Assembly (NCBI GenBank): GCA_007693325.1
Contig: REDW01000110.1
Coordinates: 1-46,476, forward strand
Reading direction: 5' to 3'
Length of the DNA: 46,476 nt
Origin: Spirochaetaceae bacterium
Lineage (GTDB): Bacteria; Spirochaetota; Spirochaetia; DSM-27196; PWMO01
The position numbers and the translations under genes were made by a program. The first letter of the stretch is position 1. Every line of letters starts with the position of its first letter. Shown here in pieces: positions 7,291 to 15,605 of this stretch. The notes under the pieces were generated by a model, which did not search any database, was not told where the DNA came from, and saw nothing but the letters and a program-made list of their open reading frames with translations.

Positions 7291-8463
7291 ATGGGTAACA
7301 GTCCACACGTGTACGTTGTGGGAGGCGGGTTTGCCGGTTTGCAGGCAGTCGGCGCGCTCCTGCGGCGCGCGCCTACCGCGCGAATCACGCTGATAGACAA
7401 GAACGACTACGCTACCATGCTGCCGGCGCTGCCGGACGTACTCTCGGGGCGAGTCCGAAGCGCCGCCATCACGCGACGGTTTGCCGAAATCGTGGACAGC
7501 GAGCGCGTGGAGGTGATCCGCGACGAGATAGTGCACGTGGATGCCGCACAGAGAGTGCTTCATGGCAGCGCGGAGCACTACAAATACGACTTCCTGATCC
7601 TCACCAGCGGGTCTACACCGCAGTACTACGGCTTCACGCCCGAGAATGGACAGCTGCACAGCGCACACTCGTTTGCGGCGGCGTGCGCGCTGCGTGACGC
7701 CGCAGCAGATCAGGTGCGCCAGCATTCGCGCTGTAACGTGGTGGTAGTAGGCGCCGGTTACACCGGACTCGAGGTTGCCGCCTGTCTGCGCCACGGAATG
7801 CTGCATAACTCGGTGCAGCCGCAGATTACCGTGGTTGAGGTTGCCGACGAGATTCTGCCGTTTCTCAAACCCGCCGAGCGGCAGCGGGTGCGCGATTACC
7901 TGGATGCAATCGGGGTAACCCTGCGCACCGGTGCCTCACTGCAGCGCTACGCGGACGGCCGTGCCGAGCTCTCCGATGGAACTGCAGTGGATCAAGCCAT
8001 AGTCTGCTGGTCTGCCGGGATGCGCGCCGAGTGCAGCAAATTATCCGGCAACGTTGAACGCACCCGCGATTCACGTCTGCACACCAACGAGTTTCTGCAG
8101 CTTCCCGAGCACCCGGAGATTTTTGCAGCCGGTGATGCCGCGGCTCTGCAGAAGGACGGCCGGTTTGTGCGCCGGGCGGTCAATTTTGCCTTCTATTCGG
8201 GCCGGGCCGCAGGGCGCAATGTGGCCGCGGCGCTTTCCGGTAGGCGCATGCGTGCCTTTCGCCCGGTGGATCTCGGTTGGGTGATCCCACTGGGAGAAAT
8301 CAGCCGTGGGCGCATCTTCGGCGGTATTCCGGTGGGCGGGCGATTTGGGCTCAGAGTGCACTACCTCATGTGCGGCATCCGTTCCTTTGGCGCGGCTAAC
8401 GCGGTTGAGTTCTACAAGACTGCGTTCTGTCTATCGCGCCAGCCGGAGCCGATCGAGCCATGA
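7291..8463 (+). CDS. ndh: Type II NADH:quinone oxidoreductase-like FAD protein
   Basis: A 390-residue pyridine-nucleotide-disulfide-type flavoprotein. The FAD-binding GGGFAG is at residues 11-16 and the NAD(P)H-binding GAGYTG at 154-159. An IFAAGDAA block near residue 275 binds the FAD tail. The architecture and the C-terminal region fit NDH-2, which passes electrons from NADH to a membrane quinone without pumping protons. It lacks a CxxC disulfide, arguing against a reductase of the thioredoxin type. The ATG at 7291 suits both the family start and the promoter 10 nt upstream; a GTG at 7264 would fall upstream of the predicted transcript. The stop overlaps the menA-like start as ATGA, so the two are translationally coupled. 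Related sulfide:quinone reductases are less likely, since their conserved cysteines are not seen. Confidence 0.85.
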   Translation: MGNSPHVYVVGGGFAGLQAVGALLRRAPTARITLIDKNDYATMLPALPDVLSGRVRSAAITRRFAEIVDSERVEVIRDEIVHVDAAQRVLHGSAEHYKYDFLILTSGSTPQYYGFTPENGQLHSAHSFAAACALRDAAADQVRQHSRCNVVVVGAGYTGLEVAACLRHGMLHNSVQPQITVVEVADEILPFLKPAERQRVRDYLDAIGVTLRTGASLQRYADGRAELSDGTAVDQAIVCWSAGMRAECSKLSGNVERTRDSRLHTNEFLQLPEHPEIFAAGDAAALQKDGRFVRRAVNFAFYSGRAAGRNVAAALSGRRMRAFRPVDLGWVIPLGEISRGRIFGGIPVGGRFGLRVHYLMCGIRSFGAANAVEFYKTAFCLSRQPEPIEP

Positions 8464-9380
8464 GCTGCCTCGTCCGCCGGAAGAACTGCCGGCAGAACTG
8501 CCGGCACTGGCTGCGGTCGCTGCGCGCCTATTCCTTCGGAGCCTCATTGATGCCGGCCGCGCTGGCAGCTGCAATTGCGTTGTCTCTGGATCAAGCGCCG
8601 CTGTGGTGGACCTTTGCACCCTACGTGATTGCCGCGCTCCTGTTCCACGCCGGCACCAACGTGCTGAACGACTACTACGACTACAACAACGGGCTCGACC
8701 GTGCGGAGCACGGTGATCCAACGCACCTTTTGCCGCGCGGCGAGGTGACTCCGCGTTTCATGCTGGTCTCCGGGCACCTCTATTTCATTCTTGGTATATC
8801 TATTGGATCGCTTATTGGCATCGTGCGGGGCTGGGAGTATGTCGCGCTGGGAATTGCCGCTGCGCTTGGCGCCTACTTCTATACCAGCGCGCGGTTCAGT
8901 TTCAAGTACGTGGCGCTCGGAGATGTTGCGGTCTTTCTGCTCATGGGACCGGCGCTGGTTGCCATGGGAGTCTGGGCTCTGGCCGGAAGCGTTCCGATTG
9001 ACGTGGTACCCGTAAGCGTGCCGATGGCGCTGCTGGTTACCGCCATTCTGCACGGTAACAATCTGCGCGACCGCGTCACCGACCGCGCGGCGGGAGTGCG
9101 CACGCTGGCCGGTGTCATGAGTTCTACCGCCGCGCGCTGGTTCTTTGCCGCGCTGGTACTGCTGCCCTATCTGGTGGTGCTGTCGCTGGTCGCCGATGCG
9201 CGTCTGCATCCGCTGACTCTGATTGCACTGTTCAGTGCGCCGCTGGCGTGGCATCTGTCACGGCGTGTCTTTGACCGGGACGCTGACCTGCTGCGTCTGC
9301 CGGTGGAATGCGCCGGACTGCACCTGCTGTTCAGCGTCCTCTACGTTGGATCTATTGTTGGCGCAGCGCTCTGGCTGTGA
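8460..9380 (+). CDS. menA: UbiA-family prenyltransferase, MenA-like
   Basis: A 306-residue integral membrane protein with about eight or nine hydrophobic helices. The first Asp-rich motif is N70-D71-YYD74 followed by GLD (78-80). The second is in NNLRDRVTDR (D204, D208). These bind Mg-diphosphate in the UbiA superfamily. The NDYYDYxxGxD form and the HGNNLRD motif are those of 1,4-dihydroxy-2-naphthoate polyprenyltransferase (menaquinone synthesis). The first 20 residues are unusually Cys/Arg-rich, and GAACTGCCGGCA is repeated in their DNA, so the true start could be slightly downstream. Coupling to the NDH-2 gene suggests a quinone-linked pair. No other men gene is in the window, so another prenyl-acceptor is possible. 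Confidence 0.85.
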   Translation: MSCLVRRKNCRQNCRHWLRSLRAYSFGASLMPAALAAAIALSLDQAPLWWTFAPYVIAALLFHAGTNVLNDYYDYNNGLDRAEHGDPTHLLPRGEVTPRFMLVSGHLYFILGISIGSLIGIVRGWEYVALGIAAALGAYFYTSARFSFKYVALGDVAVFLLMGPALVAMGVWALAGSVPIDVVPVSVPMALLVTAILHGNNLRDRVTDRAAGVRTLAGVMSSTAARWFFAALVLLPYLVVLSLVADARLHPLTLIALFSAPLAWHLSRRVFDRDADLLRLPVECAGLHLLFSVLYVGSIVGAALWL

Positions 9381-9390
9381 TCATCTGCAG

Positions 9391-9419
9391 TTGCCGTTTG
9401 GTTATCCGCAACGTATCTT
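9391..9419 (+). promoter_or_regulatory. Promoter of YceI-like gene, leaderless
   Basis: TTGCCG (9391-9396) and TATCTT (9414-9419) are 17 bp apart. The ATG at 9427 begins 7 nt after the -10 box, at or next to the expected transcription start, and no ribosome site is present. Confidence 0.55.
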
Positions 9420-9426
9420 TGCGCGT

Positions 9427-10131
9427 ATGAATGCAAAATCCGCACTGAAGGGAATTGGCGTTGTCGTTGCCGTGCTGCTGGTAGCGTTTGCCGGTTTCTC
9501 GGCGTATATCTGGTTCAGTGGCGGCTCGGCTGAACCGAGCGCTCCTGCCGAGGCCCGCCGCGCAGAACCGCAGGATGAGCAGTCGGTTCTCTACGAAGTG
9601 GTTGCCGGAGAGTCGGTGGCGCAGTTTGTGATCGGCGAGGTGCTTCGCGGGCAGCAGAATACCGTGGTTGGGTCAACCGATCAGATCGACGGTTCGCTGG
9701 CGCTGGGTTTCAGCGCGGCTACCGTCGAAATCGGTGAATTCGTCATCAACCTGCGCAACATCCGTACCGACGACGAGATGCGCGATCGCACCATACGGAC
9801 AATGATCCTGGAAACCAACAGGGACGAGTTCGAGTTCTCGACGTTTGTGCCCACTGCGGTCTCCGGTGTGCCGGCATCGTTCGCGGTGGGTGACAGCCTC
9901 GATCTGCAGGTTAGCGGAGCTCTGACGGTGCGCGATGTAACCGCCGACGTCACCTTCGACATGCTGCTGAATATCCGCTCTGAGGGGGAAATCGAGGGAA
10001 CCGCTTCCACGGTGATCCTGTGGGATGACTTTGACATCACTATTCCTTACGTTGGCGGCGATTCAATCGTTGCCAGTGTGGAGGATGAAGTCGAGCTGCG
10101 CATGGAGTTCATCGCCGCGGCGAGTCCCTGA
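9427..10131 (+). CDS. YceI-family lipid-binding protein
   Basis: A 234-residue protein with one N-terminal hydrophobic segment (about residues 8-30), which may be an uncleaved anchor or signal, followed by an Ala/Pro/Glu linker. Residues of about 55-230 match the YceI fold: SVAQFVIGEVLRGQQNTVVGST, the LRNIRTDDEMRDRTIRT block, then FEFSTFVPT, and DLQVSGALTVRDVTADV. YceI proteins are lipocalin-like barrels that hold long isoprenoid chains (polyprenyl compounds, quinones) outside the cytoplasm. The gene is 46 nt after the prenyltransferase but has its own promoter. The pairing with an isoprenoid-quinone enzyme suggests it handles an isoprenoid product; this is inference. Confidence 0.85.
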   Translation: MNAKSALKGIGVVVAVLLVAFAGFSAYIWFSGGSAEPSAPAEARRAEPQDEQSVLYEVVAGESVAQFVIGEVLRGQQNTVVGSTDQIDGSLALGFSAATVEIGEFVINLRNIRTDDEMRDRTIRTMILETNRDEFEFSTFVPTAVSGVPASFAVGDSLDLQVSGALTVRDVTADVTFDMLLNIRSEGEIEGTASTVILWDDFDITIPYVGGDSIVASVEDEVELRMEFIAAASP

Positions 10132-10186
10132 TGTGCCGCCACACACAGGCGGTGAAACTCTGATATGGCGGGCACCGGTGGCTTCG

Positions 10187-10195
10187 TGCTATACT
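10187..10195 (+). promoter_or_regulatory. Extended -10 promoter of CBS gene
   Basis: TGC followed by TATACT (10190-10195) is an extended -10 box about 40 bp before the CBS-protein gene. No convincing -35 box is seen. A strong ribosome site (GGAAGGGGG) precedes the ATG at 10236. Confidence 0.4.
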
Positions 10196-10235
10196 GACTT
10201 CTCTACTCCACTATCGAGCAGGAAGGGGGCCGCGC

Positions 10236-10703
10236 ATGGAGACTACAATCAGGGATGTGATCAGAACAACAGGGCAGGCGGTACAATCGGTCAGACCGGA
10301 CAGCACGGTGGCGCAGGCGCTGGAAAAGATGGCCGAACACAACATTGGTGCAGTACTGGTGATGGGGTCGCCGGACTCTCTGTCAGGGATCTTTTCTGAG
10401 CGTGACTACGCCCGCGCCGCGGCGCGCTCGGGCGGGGTGGACGGTGCAACTGCGGTGTCCAAACTGATGTCCCCGGAGCTTGTCACCGTTCGACCGGAGC
10501 AGACCGTACAGCAGTGTATGGTTTTCATGACCGAGCGGCGTGTGCGACACCTTCCGGTGACCGATGACCGCGGCACGCTGGTAGGTTTGGTGTCAATCGG
10601 TGACCTGGTCAAGGCTGCAATTGCCGAGAAAGAATACCTGATAGCCGAGAAACAAGCCCTGATAGGCAAGCTGCAGGACTACATATCCGGTACTATCGCC
10701 TGA
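10236..10703 (+). CDS. Tandem CBS-domain protein
   Basis: A 155-residue soluble protein made of two CBS motifs (about residues 8-62 and 73-128) and a short helical tail with charged heptads (IAEKEYLIAEKQALIGKL). Recognisable CBS features are HNIGAVLVMG, SGIFSERDYAR in the first and RRVRHLPVTDDRGTLVGLVSIGDLVKA in the second. Paired CBS domains usually bind adenosine nucleotides and act as energy sensors or regulators. There is no fused enzyme domain. It is likely monocistronic; a small hairpin (GGGCA/TGCCC, about 10718-10732) follows. The partner protein is unknown. Confidence 0.92.
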   Translation: METTIRDVIRTTGQAVQSVRPDSTVAQALEKMAEHNIGAVLVMGSPDSLSGIFSERDYARAAARSGGVDGATAVSKLMSPELVTVRPEQTVQQCMVFMTERRVRHLPVTDDRGTLVGLVSIGDLVKAAIAEKEYLIAEKQALIGKLQDYISGTIA

Positions 10704-10790
10704 GCAGGGCTGATCGGGGCATAATTTGCCCATCCAGGTGAAACTATGATAGGCTTACGGTTCATATTCCCGCATTGAGGAGCGCTGATT

Positions 10791-11909
10791 ATGAGCCGTA
10801 AAGCTAAACAGATTGCAGTTGGGCTGCTGCAGCAGGCCGGGATCACCGTAGACGGAACCAACCCCTGGGACATACAGGTCCACGATGAGCGCCTATGGGC
10901 GCGCGTGATGGGCGGCGGGTCGCTGGGACTCGGTGAGTCCTACATGGACGGCTGGTGGGATACGCCGGCGATCGATCAGTTCATTCATAAACTGTTCGAA
11001 GCACGGTTGGAGCAGCGTGTCAAAGGTGACTGGCAGGCGCTGCTGGTGGGACTGCGGTGTCGATACACCAACCCTCAGGTTATCCGTCGCGCCTACGAGA
11101 TCGGCAAGCGCCACTACGATACAGGCAACGACCTGTTTGAGATCATGCTCGACAAGCGTTTGATCTACAGTTGCGGCTACTGGCGCCACGCGGAAAACCT
11201 GGATCAGGCCCAGGAAGCCAAGCTGGACCTGATCTGCCGCAAGCTGGAGCTGGAGCCCGGCATGACGTTGCTGGATATAGGCTGCGGTTGGGGAGGCCTG
11301 CTGCAGTACGCTGCTGAGCACTACGGGGTTGAGGGAGTCGGTGTTACCGTGTCGCACCAGCAGGCCGAACTTGCCGCCGAGCGCTGCCGCGACCTTCCGG
11401 TTACAATCAGACTGGAAGACTACCGTAGCGTCAGTGGAGCATTTGATCGGGTTGCCTCTGTGGGCATGGTTGAGCACGTAGGTTGGCGAAACTATCCCAC
11501 TTTTATGGAAGTAGCGCACCGCTCGCTCAAGCCGGGAGGACTGTTCCTGCTGCACACCATCGGTACCAATTGGTCCAACAAGAGTGTCGATCCGTGGGTC
11601 GAGCGCTATATCTTTCCCAACTCGATGCTCCCCTCGCTGGCTCTGCTCAGTTCAGCTGCCGAGCCCTATTTCATTGCCGAAGACCTGCACAACTTTGGTC
11701 CCTATTACGACCGCACGCTGCTGGAGTGGGACCGACGATTCCGCGAGGGTTGGTCGCAGATAGCAGAACGCTACGGCGAGCGTTTCTTCCGCATGTGGCG
11801 CTTCTACCTGTTGTCCTCTGCAGCCTCATTCCGGATCAGGCGTATCCAGCTGTGGCAGTTACTGCTGTCCAAGGGGCCGCGGCCGGGGCTGGTTAAGCGG
11901 ATCGAGTAA
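10791..11909 (+). CDS. cfa: Cyclopropane-fatty-acyl-phospholipid synthase
   Basis: A 372-residue enzyme that adds a methylene group from S-adenosylmethionine across double bonds of unsaturated phospholipid acyl chains at the inner membrane. The N-terminal domain has the family's LGLGESYMDGWWD segment. The SAM site D162-IGCGWGG is intact. VEHVGWRNYPTFM and the HTIG and FPNSMLPS blocks, typical of Cfa, follow. Length fits the E. coli enzyme (about 380). The start is supported by GAGGAG 8 nt upstream. Membrane hardening under acid, salt or stationary-phase stress is the known role. The gene stands alone, convergent with the CrtI-like gene; two small hairpins lie in the 88-bp gap. Confidence 0.96.
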   Translation: MSRKAKQIAVGLLQQAGITVDGTNPWDIQVHDERLWARVMGGGSLGLGESYMDGWWDTPAIDQFIHKLFEARLEQRVKGDWQALLVGLRCRYTNPQVIRRAYEIGKRHYDTGNDLFEIMLDKRLIYSCGYWRHAENLDQAQEAKLDLICRKLELEPGMTLLDIGCGWGGLLQYAAEHYGVEGVGVTVSHQQAELAAERCRDLPVTIRLEDYRSVSGAFDRVASVGMVEHVGWRNYPTFMEVAHRSLKPGGLFLLHTIGTNWSNKSVDPWVERYIFPNSMLPSLALLSSAAEPYFIAEDLHNFGPYYDRTLLEWDRRFREGWSQIAERYGERFFRMWRFYLLSSAASFRIRRIQLWQLLLSKGPRPGLVKRIE

Positions 11910-11958
11910 GCGACTCGCCCCCTTGCGAGATTCCCCGTATCGCAGGCGCGCGCTATTG

Positions 11959-12000
11959 AAACCCACAAACAACTGGGTTCCGGCCTGATACGCCGGGCTA
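11959..12000. terminator. Possible terminator between convergent genes
   Basis: Two small stems, AACCCA/TGGGTT (11960-11965 with 11974-11979) and CCGGC/GCCGG (11980-11984 with 11992-11996), lie between the cfa and CrtI-like stops. The second is followed by GCTATTTT on the plus strand. The T-tract is short, so this is a weak call. Confidence 0.35.
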
Positions 12001-13542
12001 TTTTGCCAGCGGCGCCAGCGCGCGCCTGCCGCAGACCAGGTTGGCCACGATGCGCCCGCACTGCACCGCAGAGATAACGCCTCCCGGCCACAGCGCGTAA
12101 TGGCCGCAGGCGTAGAGGTTCTCAAGCGGCGTGCGTATCATGTTCAGCTGCGGCAGCCGGAATAGCGGAGAGACCTGGTTGTCATAGCACCAGCCGCCAC
12201 TGGAGCCCTCGGCGTTGCCGGTAAAGCGCTTGAGGGACAGCGGCGTTCCGACGTCCATAAACTCGATGTGGCGCTTCAGCTCAGGGACCAGGTTCTCCGC
12301 CTGCGTTACCATTTCCTGGCCCACCTGCTGCTTGAGCTCGCGGTACTCGGCTGTGCGCGGGTAGCTCTCACCGCCGTTGTTCCAGTGATGCTGCCAGGCG
12401 TGTGAACTGTAGGTCTGCAACGTGAGTGTACTGCGGCCCTCGGGGGCCGACCGGCTTTGCGGACCGAAGTGGTTCAGGGCAAGCCACATGCGGCTGTGGA
12501 CGTCCCGCGGTGAATCTCTGTGCGGAAATATCACGTCGTAGTTGGGAAAGTAGAACGGATGATGCGCGCCGCCCAGTCTGTCCGCCAGGGCCTGGTCGCT
12601 GAGGTTCAGGCCGAGATAGACGCTGACCAGGCCTTCGGTCAGGCGTGTGCCGTTAAGCTTGCGCACCAGTGCCGGCTTGCAGTACTCGGGGCCGAGCAGC
12701 TCGCTCACCAGCGCACGGTAGTCTCCGGCATAGACAAAGCTTGTGGCGCTGACTGTGTCGCCCTCGGCGGTGGTCAACTGCAGCGCACGCCGCGCTGCTG
12801 AGCTGCCGCCCTGGATGCGTGAGACCCTGGTATTGAAGCGAACCTCGCCGCCGGCCTCGGTAAACGCGTCCATAAGGCTGCGGTGCAGGCTCTGCATTCC
12901 GCCGCAAGGGTACCAGTAGTCGTGCGACCAGATGTGCCAGAAGCCGGCGAAGAACAGGTACGGCATGCGGTAGTAGCCAATCTGAGTCAGCCAGTGGCGC
13001 AGCTCAGGATTGCGAATGACGCTGCACGCTCTTTCGCGATAGGCGAAGGTGCTCCAGCGTTTGAGCTTTGCCAGCCACGGAACTACCTGGGCAAGCCGGC
13101 GTAAACTAAAATCGTGCAGCAGGGGGAACTCCCACGGCGTGCACACCGAATCGAGGAAGCGTGAGACCTCGCGAATCTCGGCAAACAGCGGTTTAAAGCC
13201 CGGTTCAGCGGGAAAGGCGGCACGCAGCGCATCCTCCACCGCATCAATTCCGTCGATGTAGAAATCGAAGTCCTTGCTGACCATGCGGTAGCGGGCCTTG
13301 ATCCACTCATGCTTGTGGTAGACTCCCAGATCCTGCAGAATCGGGAAGACGGCGCCCAGGCTCTCAAAAGACTGGTCGCCACCGTCGAAGTAGAACCCCT
13401 TGCGGCTGAACCCGGACATGTTTCCGCCGCTCTGGTGATTCTGCTCCAGCAGCAGAACGCGCTTGCCCTCACGGACCAGATAGTTTGCGCACACCGAACC
13501 GGCAATGCCGGCGCCTATCACGGCAACGTCGTAGTCAGCCAC
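11998..13542 (-). CDS. CrtI/RetSat-like FAD oxidoreductase
   Basis: A 514-residue FAD enzyme. The N-terminal dinucleotide motif is GAGIAG at residues 10-15, followed by the ExxxxxGG-type segment LLEQNHQSGGN typical of phytoene desaturases and carotenoid isomerases. The C-terminus has LENLYACGHYALWPGGVISAVQCG, the FAD-closing motif of the same superfamily. Members desaturate, saturate or isomerise polyenes such as carotenoids and retinol; the sequence alone does not choose between them. GTG at 13542 is preceded by AGGGGG. No other carotenoid gene (crtB, crtE) is adjacent. The nearby prenyltransferase and YceI genes make an isoprenoid substrate reasonable, but this is inference. Confidence 0.85.
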   Translation of the reverse strand: MADYDVAVIGAGIAGSVCANYLVREGKRVLLLEQNHQSGGNMSGFSRKGFYFDGGDQSFESLGAVFPILQDLGVYHKHEWIKARYRMVSKDFDFYIDGIDAVEDALRAAFPAEPGFKPLFAEIREVSRFLDSVCTPWEFPLLHDFSLRRLAQVVPWLAKLKRWSTFAYRERACSVIRNPELRHWLTQIGYYRMPYLFFAGFWHIWSHDYWYPCGGMQSLHRSLMDAFTEAGGEVRFNTRVSRIQGGSSAARRALQLTTAEGDTVSATSFVYAGDYRALVSELLGPEYCKPALVRKLNGTRLTEGLVSVYLGLNLSDQALADRLGGAHHPFYFPNYDVIFPHRDSPRDVHSRMWLALNHFGPQSRSAPEGRSTLTLQTYSSHAWQHHWNNGGESYPRTAEYRELKQQVGQEMVTQAENLVPELKRHIEFMDVGTPLSLKRFTGNAEGSSGGWCYDNQVSPLFRLPQLNMIRTPLENLYACGHYALWPGGVISAVQCGRIVANLVCGRRALAPLAK

Positions 13543-13661
13543 GGCCTATCCCCCTGGCGCTAAGGGTAGCCCTGTCGCGAACTACTTTCAATAAACTCTT
13601 TTGCTCAGCATTGCTGCCATGGATTGTGCCGATGTGCTACAATCGGGCTCCACGGAGACTC

Positions 13662-15605
13662 ATGCAGAACCTTGACGATTATCATGCCGACCGCCGTTGC
13701 TTTCTACCCACGGCGGCCGGGGACAGCCAGGCAGATAACCTCGACTTCATCTTCGTTAGCGGTGACGCATACGTTGACCATCCGTCGTTTGGTCCGGCGC
13801 TCCTTGGGCGGTTGCTGCAGAGCCACGGCTACCGTGTGGGCGTGATTGCACAGCCGGACTGGCGCTCGCCGCAGGACTTCAAGCGTTTGGGGCGGCCGCG
13901 GCTGGGTTTTCTGGTCAGTGCCGGTAACATGGACTCGATGGTGGCAAACTACACCGTCAGCGGCAAACCGCGCCGCCGTGATGCCTACAGCCCCGGCGCT
14001 GAGGGCGGACGGCGGCCGGACCGCGCAACGCTGGTCTACTGCACCCGGATCCGCGAGGCGTTCAAGAACGTGGACATTATCATCGGCGGAATCGAGGCTT
14101 CGCTGCGGCGGCTGGCGCACTATGACTACTGGTCCGACCGGCTGCGGCGGTCGATCCTGCTGGACTCCAAGGCCGATCTGCTGGTCTACGGCATGGGTGA
14201 GCGGGCAATTCTCAGTATTGCCGCAGAGCTCGCTGCCGGCAGGCGGGCCGCAGAGCTCACAGACATCCGCGGAACGGTGTGGAAGTGCCGCGAGGACCAG
14301 GCTGCACTGGTAGCCAGCGTGGCGCAGCGTCTGGGATGCAAGCGGGTTCAGCTTCCTGGCTGGGAATCTCTGCAGGATGGTACAAACGGCAGGCGCGCCT
14401 ACGCCGAGAGCTTCCTGCAGCAGTACCGCAATACCGATGCACTCAACGGTGACGTGCTGGTAGAGGCCTACGGTCCGTGGCGTATTGTACAGAACCCGCC
14501 GCAGCCGGTACTGGAAGCCGACCAACTCGACCTGATCTACGAGCTCCCCTACGCGAGAACCTTTCATCCTGACTATGCGCCGGCCGGCGGAGTCCCCGCC
14601 GTAGAAGAGGTACGCTTCAGTCTGGTGAGCAATCGCGGCTGCTTCGGCGGCTGCAACTTCTGCGCGCTGACGTTTCACCAGGGTCGCCGCATGGGTGCCC
14701 GCAGCAAAGAAAGCCTGCTGCGGGAGGCCGCCAGTATTACAGAATTGCCCGGGTTCAAGGGCTACATCCACGACGTTGGCGGCCCCACGGCCAACTTCCG
14801 GGCGCCGTCGTGCCGGCGGCAGCTCGAGCGCGGTGTGTGCAAGGATAAGCAGTGCATGTTTCCCGAGCCGTGTGAGAAACTGAACGTCGACCACAGCGAG
14901 TACGCCGATATCCTGTGCAGCCTGAGGGCACTGCCGCGCGTCAAGAAGGTGTTTGTACGTTCCGGCCTGCGATTTGACTACCTGATGCTCGATCCTGATC
15001 AGTCGTTCCTGCGCGAGTTATGCCGGCATCATGTCTCGGGGCAACTCAAGGTTGCCCCCGAACACATCGCTCCTGCGGCACTTGAGGCGATGGGGAAACC
15101 CGGCAGCGCGGTCTACGGCCGCTTTCGTCACGCCTTTGAACGGGTTAACCGAGAACTGGGCAGCAAGCAGTTCCTGGTGCCGTACTTCATCTCCAGTCAC
15201 CCCGGCACAACCGTGCAGGACGCCATAGCGTTGGCAGAATACTTCAGAGACCAGGGAGGAACGCCGGAGCAGGTGCAGGATTTCTATCCCACACCGGGAA
15301 CGCTCGCCTCCTGCATGTACTACACCGGCATGGACCCGCGTAACGGTAAACCGATTTTCGTTGCCAGAACCGCCGCAGATAAGGCGCTGCAGCGGGCCCT
15401 GCTGCAGTACCGCGATCCGGCAAACTACCGTCGGGTTTACCAGGCGTTGACCGCAGCCGGGCGCTCCGACCTGATCGGCAACGGTCCGCGCTGCCTGATA
15501 GCGGACCGCCCGCCCCGCGGTGATCGTGCCCAGCTGCCGGCCGCCAAGCGGCGTGGCGCGGTTACGTCGCGCGACGGTAGACCTCGCGCCCGCCGACGCA
15601 GGTGA
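13662..15605 (+). CDS. YgiQ-family radical SAM protein
   Basis: A 647-residue protein. The N-terminal segment up to FVSGDAYVDHPSFGPALLGRLL is the YgiQ/UPF0313 signature, including a B12-binding-like domain. The 4Fe-4S cluster motif is Cys327-x3-Cys331-x2-Cys334 in RGCFGGCNFCAL. The following HDVGGPTANF and the KVAPEHI and FLVPYFISSHPG blocks are also typical. The C-terminal tail is rich in Arg/Pro. The family is conserved but its reaction is not established. ATG at 13662 starts the conserved MQNLDDYHADRRCFLPT region; TACAAT (13638-13643) is a likely -10 box. Its last 44 bp overlap the 3' end of guaD on the other strand, so convergent transcripts would be complementary. Confidence 0.93.
   Translation: MQNLDDYHADRRCFLPTAAGDSQADNLDFIFVSGDAYVDHPSFGPALLGRLLQSHGYRVGVIAQPDWRSPQDFKRLGRPRLGFLVSAGNMDSMVANYTVSGKPRRRDAYSPGAEGGRRPDRATLVYCTRIREAFKNVDIIIGGIEASLRRLAHYDYWSDRLRRSILLDSKADLLVYGMGERAILSIAAELAAGRRAAELTDIRGTVWKCREDQAALVASVAQRLGCKRVQLPGWESLQDGTNGRRAYAESFLQQYRNTDALNGDVLVEAYGPWRIVQNPPQPVLEADQLDLIYELPYARTFHPDYAPAGGVPAVEEVRFSLVSNRGCFGGCNFCALTFHQGRRMGARSKESLLREAASITELPGFKGYIHDVGGPTANFRAPSCRRQLERGVCKDKQCMFPEPCEKLNVDHSEYADILCSLRALPRVKKVFVRSGLRFDYLMLDPDQSFLRELCRHHVSGQLKVAPEHIAPAALEAMGKPGSAVYGRFRHAFERVNRELGSKQFLVPYFISSHPGTTVQDAIALAEYFRDQGGTPEQVQDFYPTPGTLASCMYYTGMDPRNGKPIFVARTAADKALQRALLQYRDPANYRRVYQALTAAGRSDLIGNGPRCLIADRPPRGDRAQLPAAKRRGAVTSRDGRPRARRRR

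Noticed and set aside
8475-8506. Repeated GAACTGCCGGCA at the menA start as a mobile-element or CRISPR trace
   Set aside because: Only two adjacent copies within coding sequence; replication slippage is enough to explain them.
13704-14894. 396-codon open frame antisense to the YgiQ gene
   Set aside because: Shadow of a conserved radical SAM gene; no domain signature or ribosome site.
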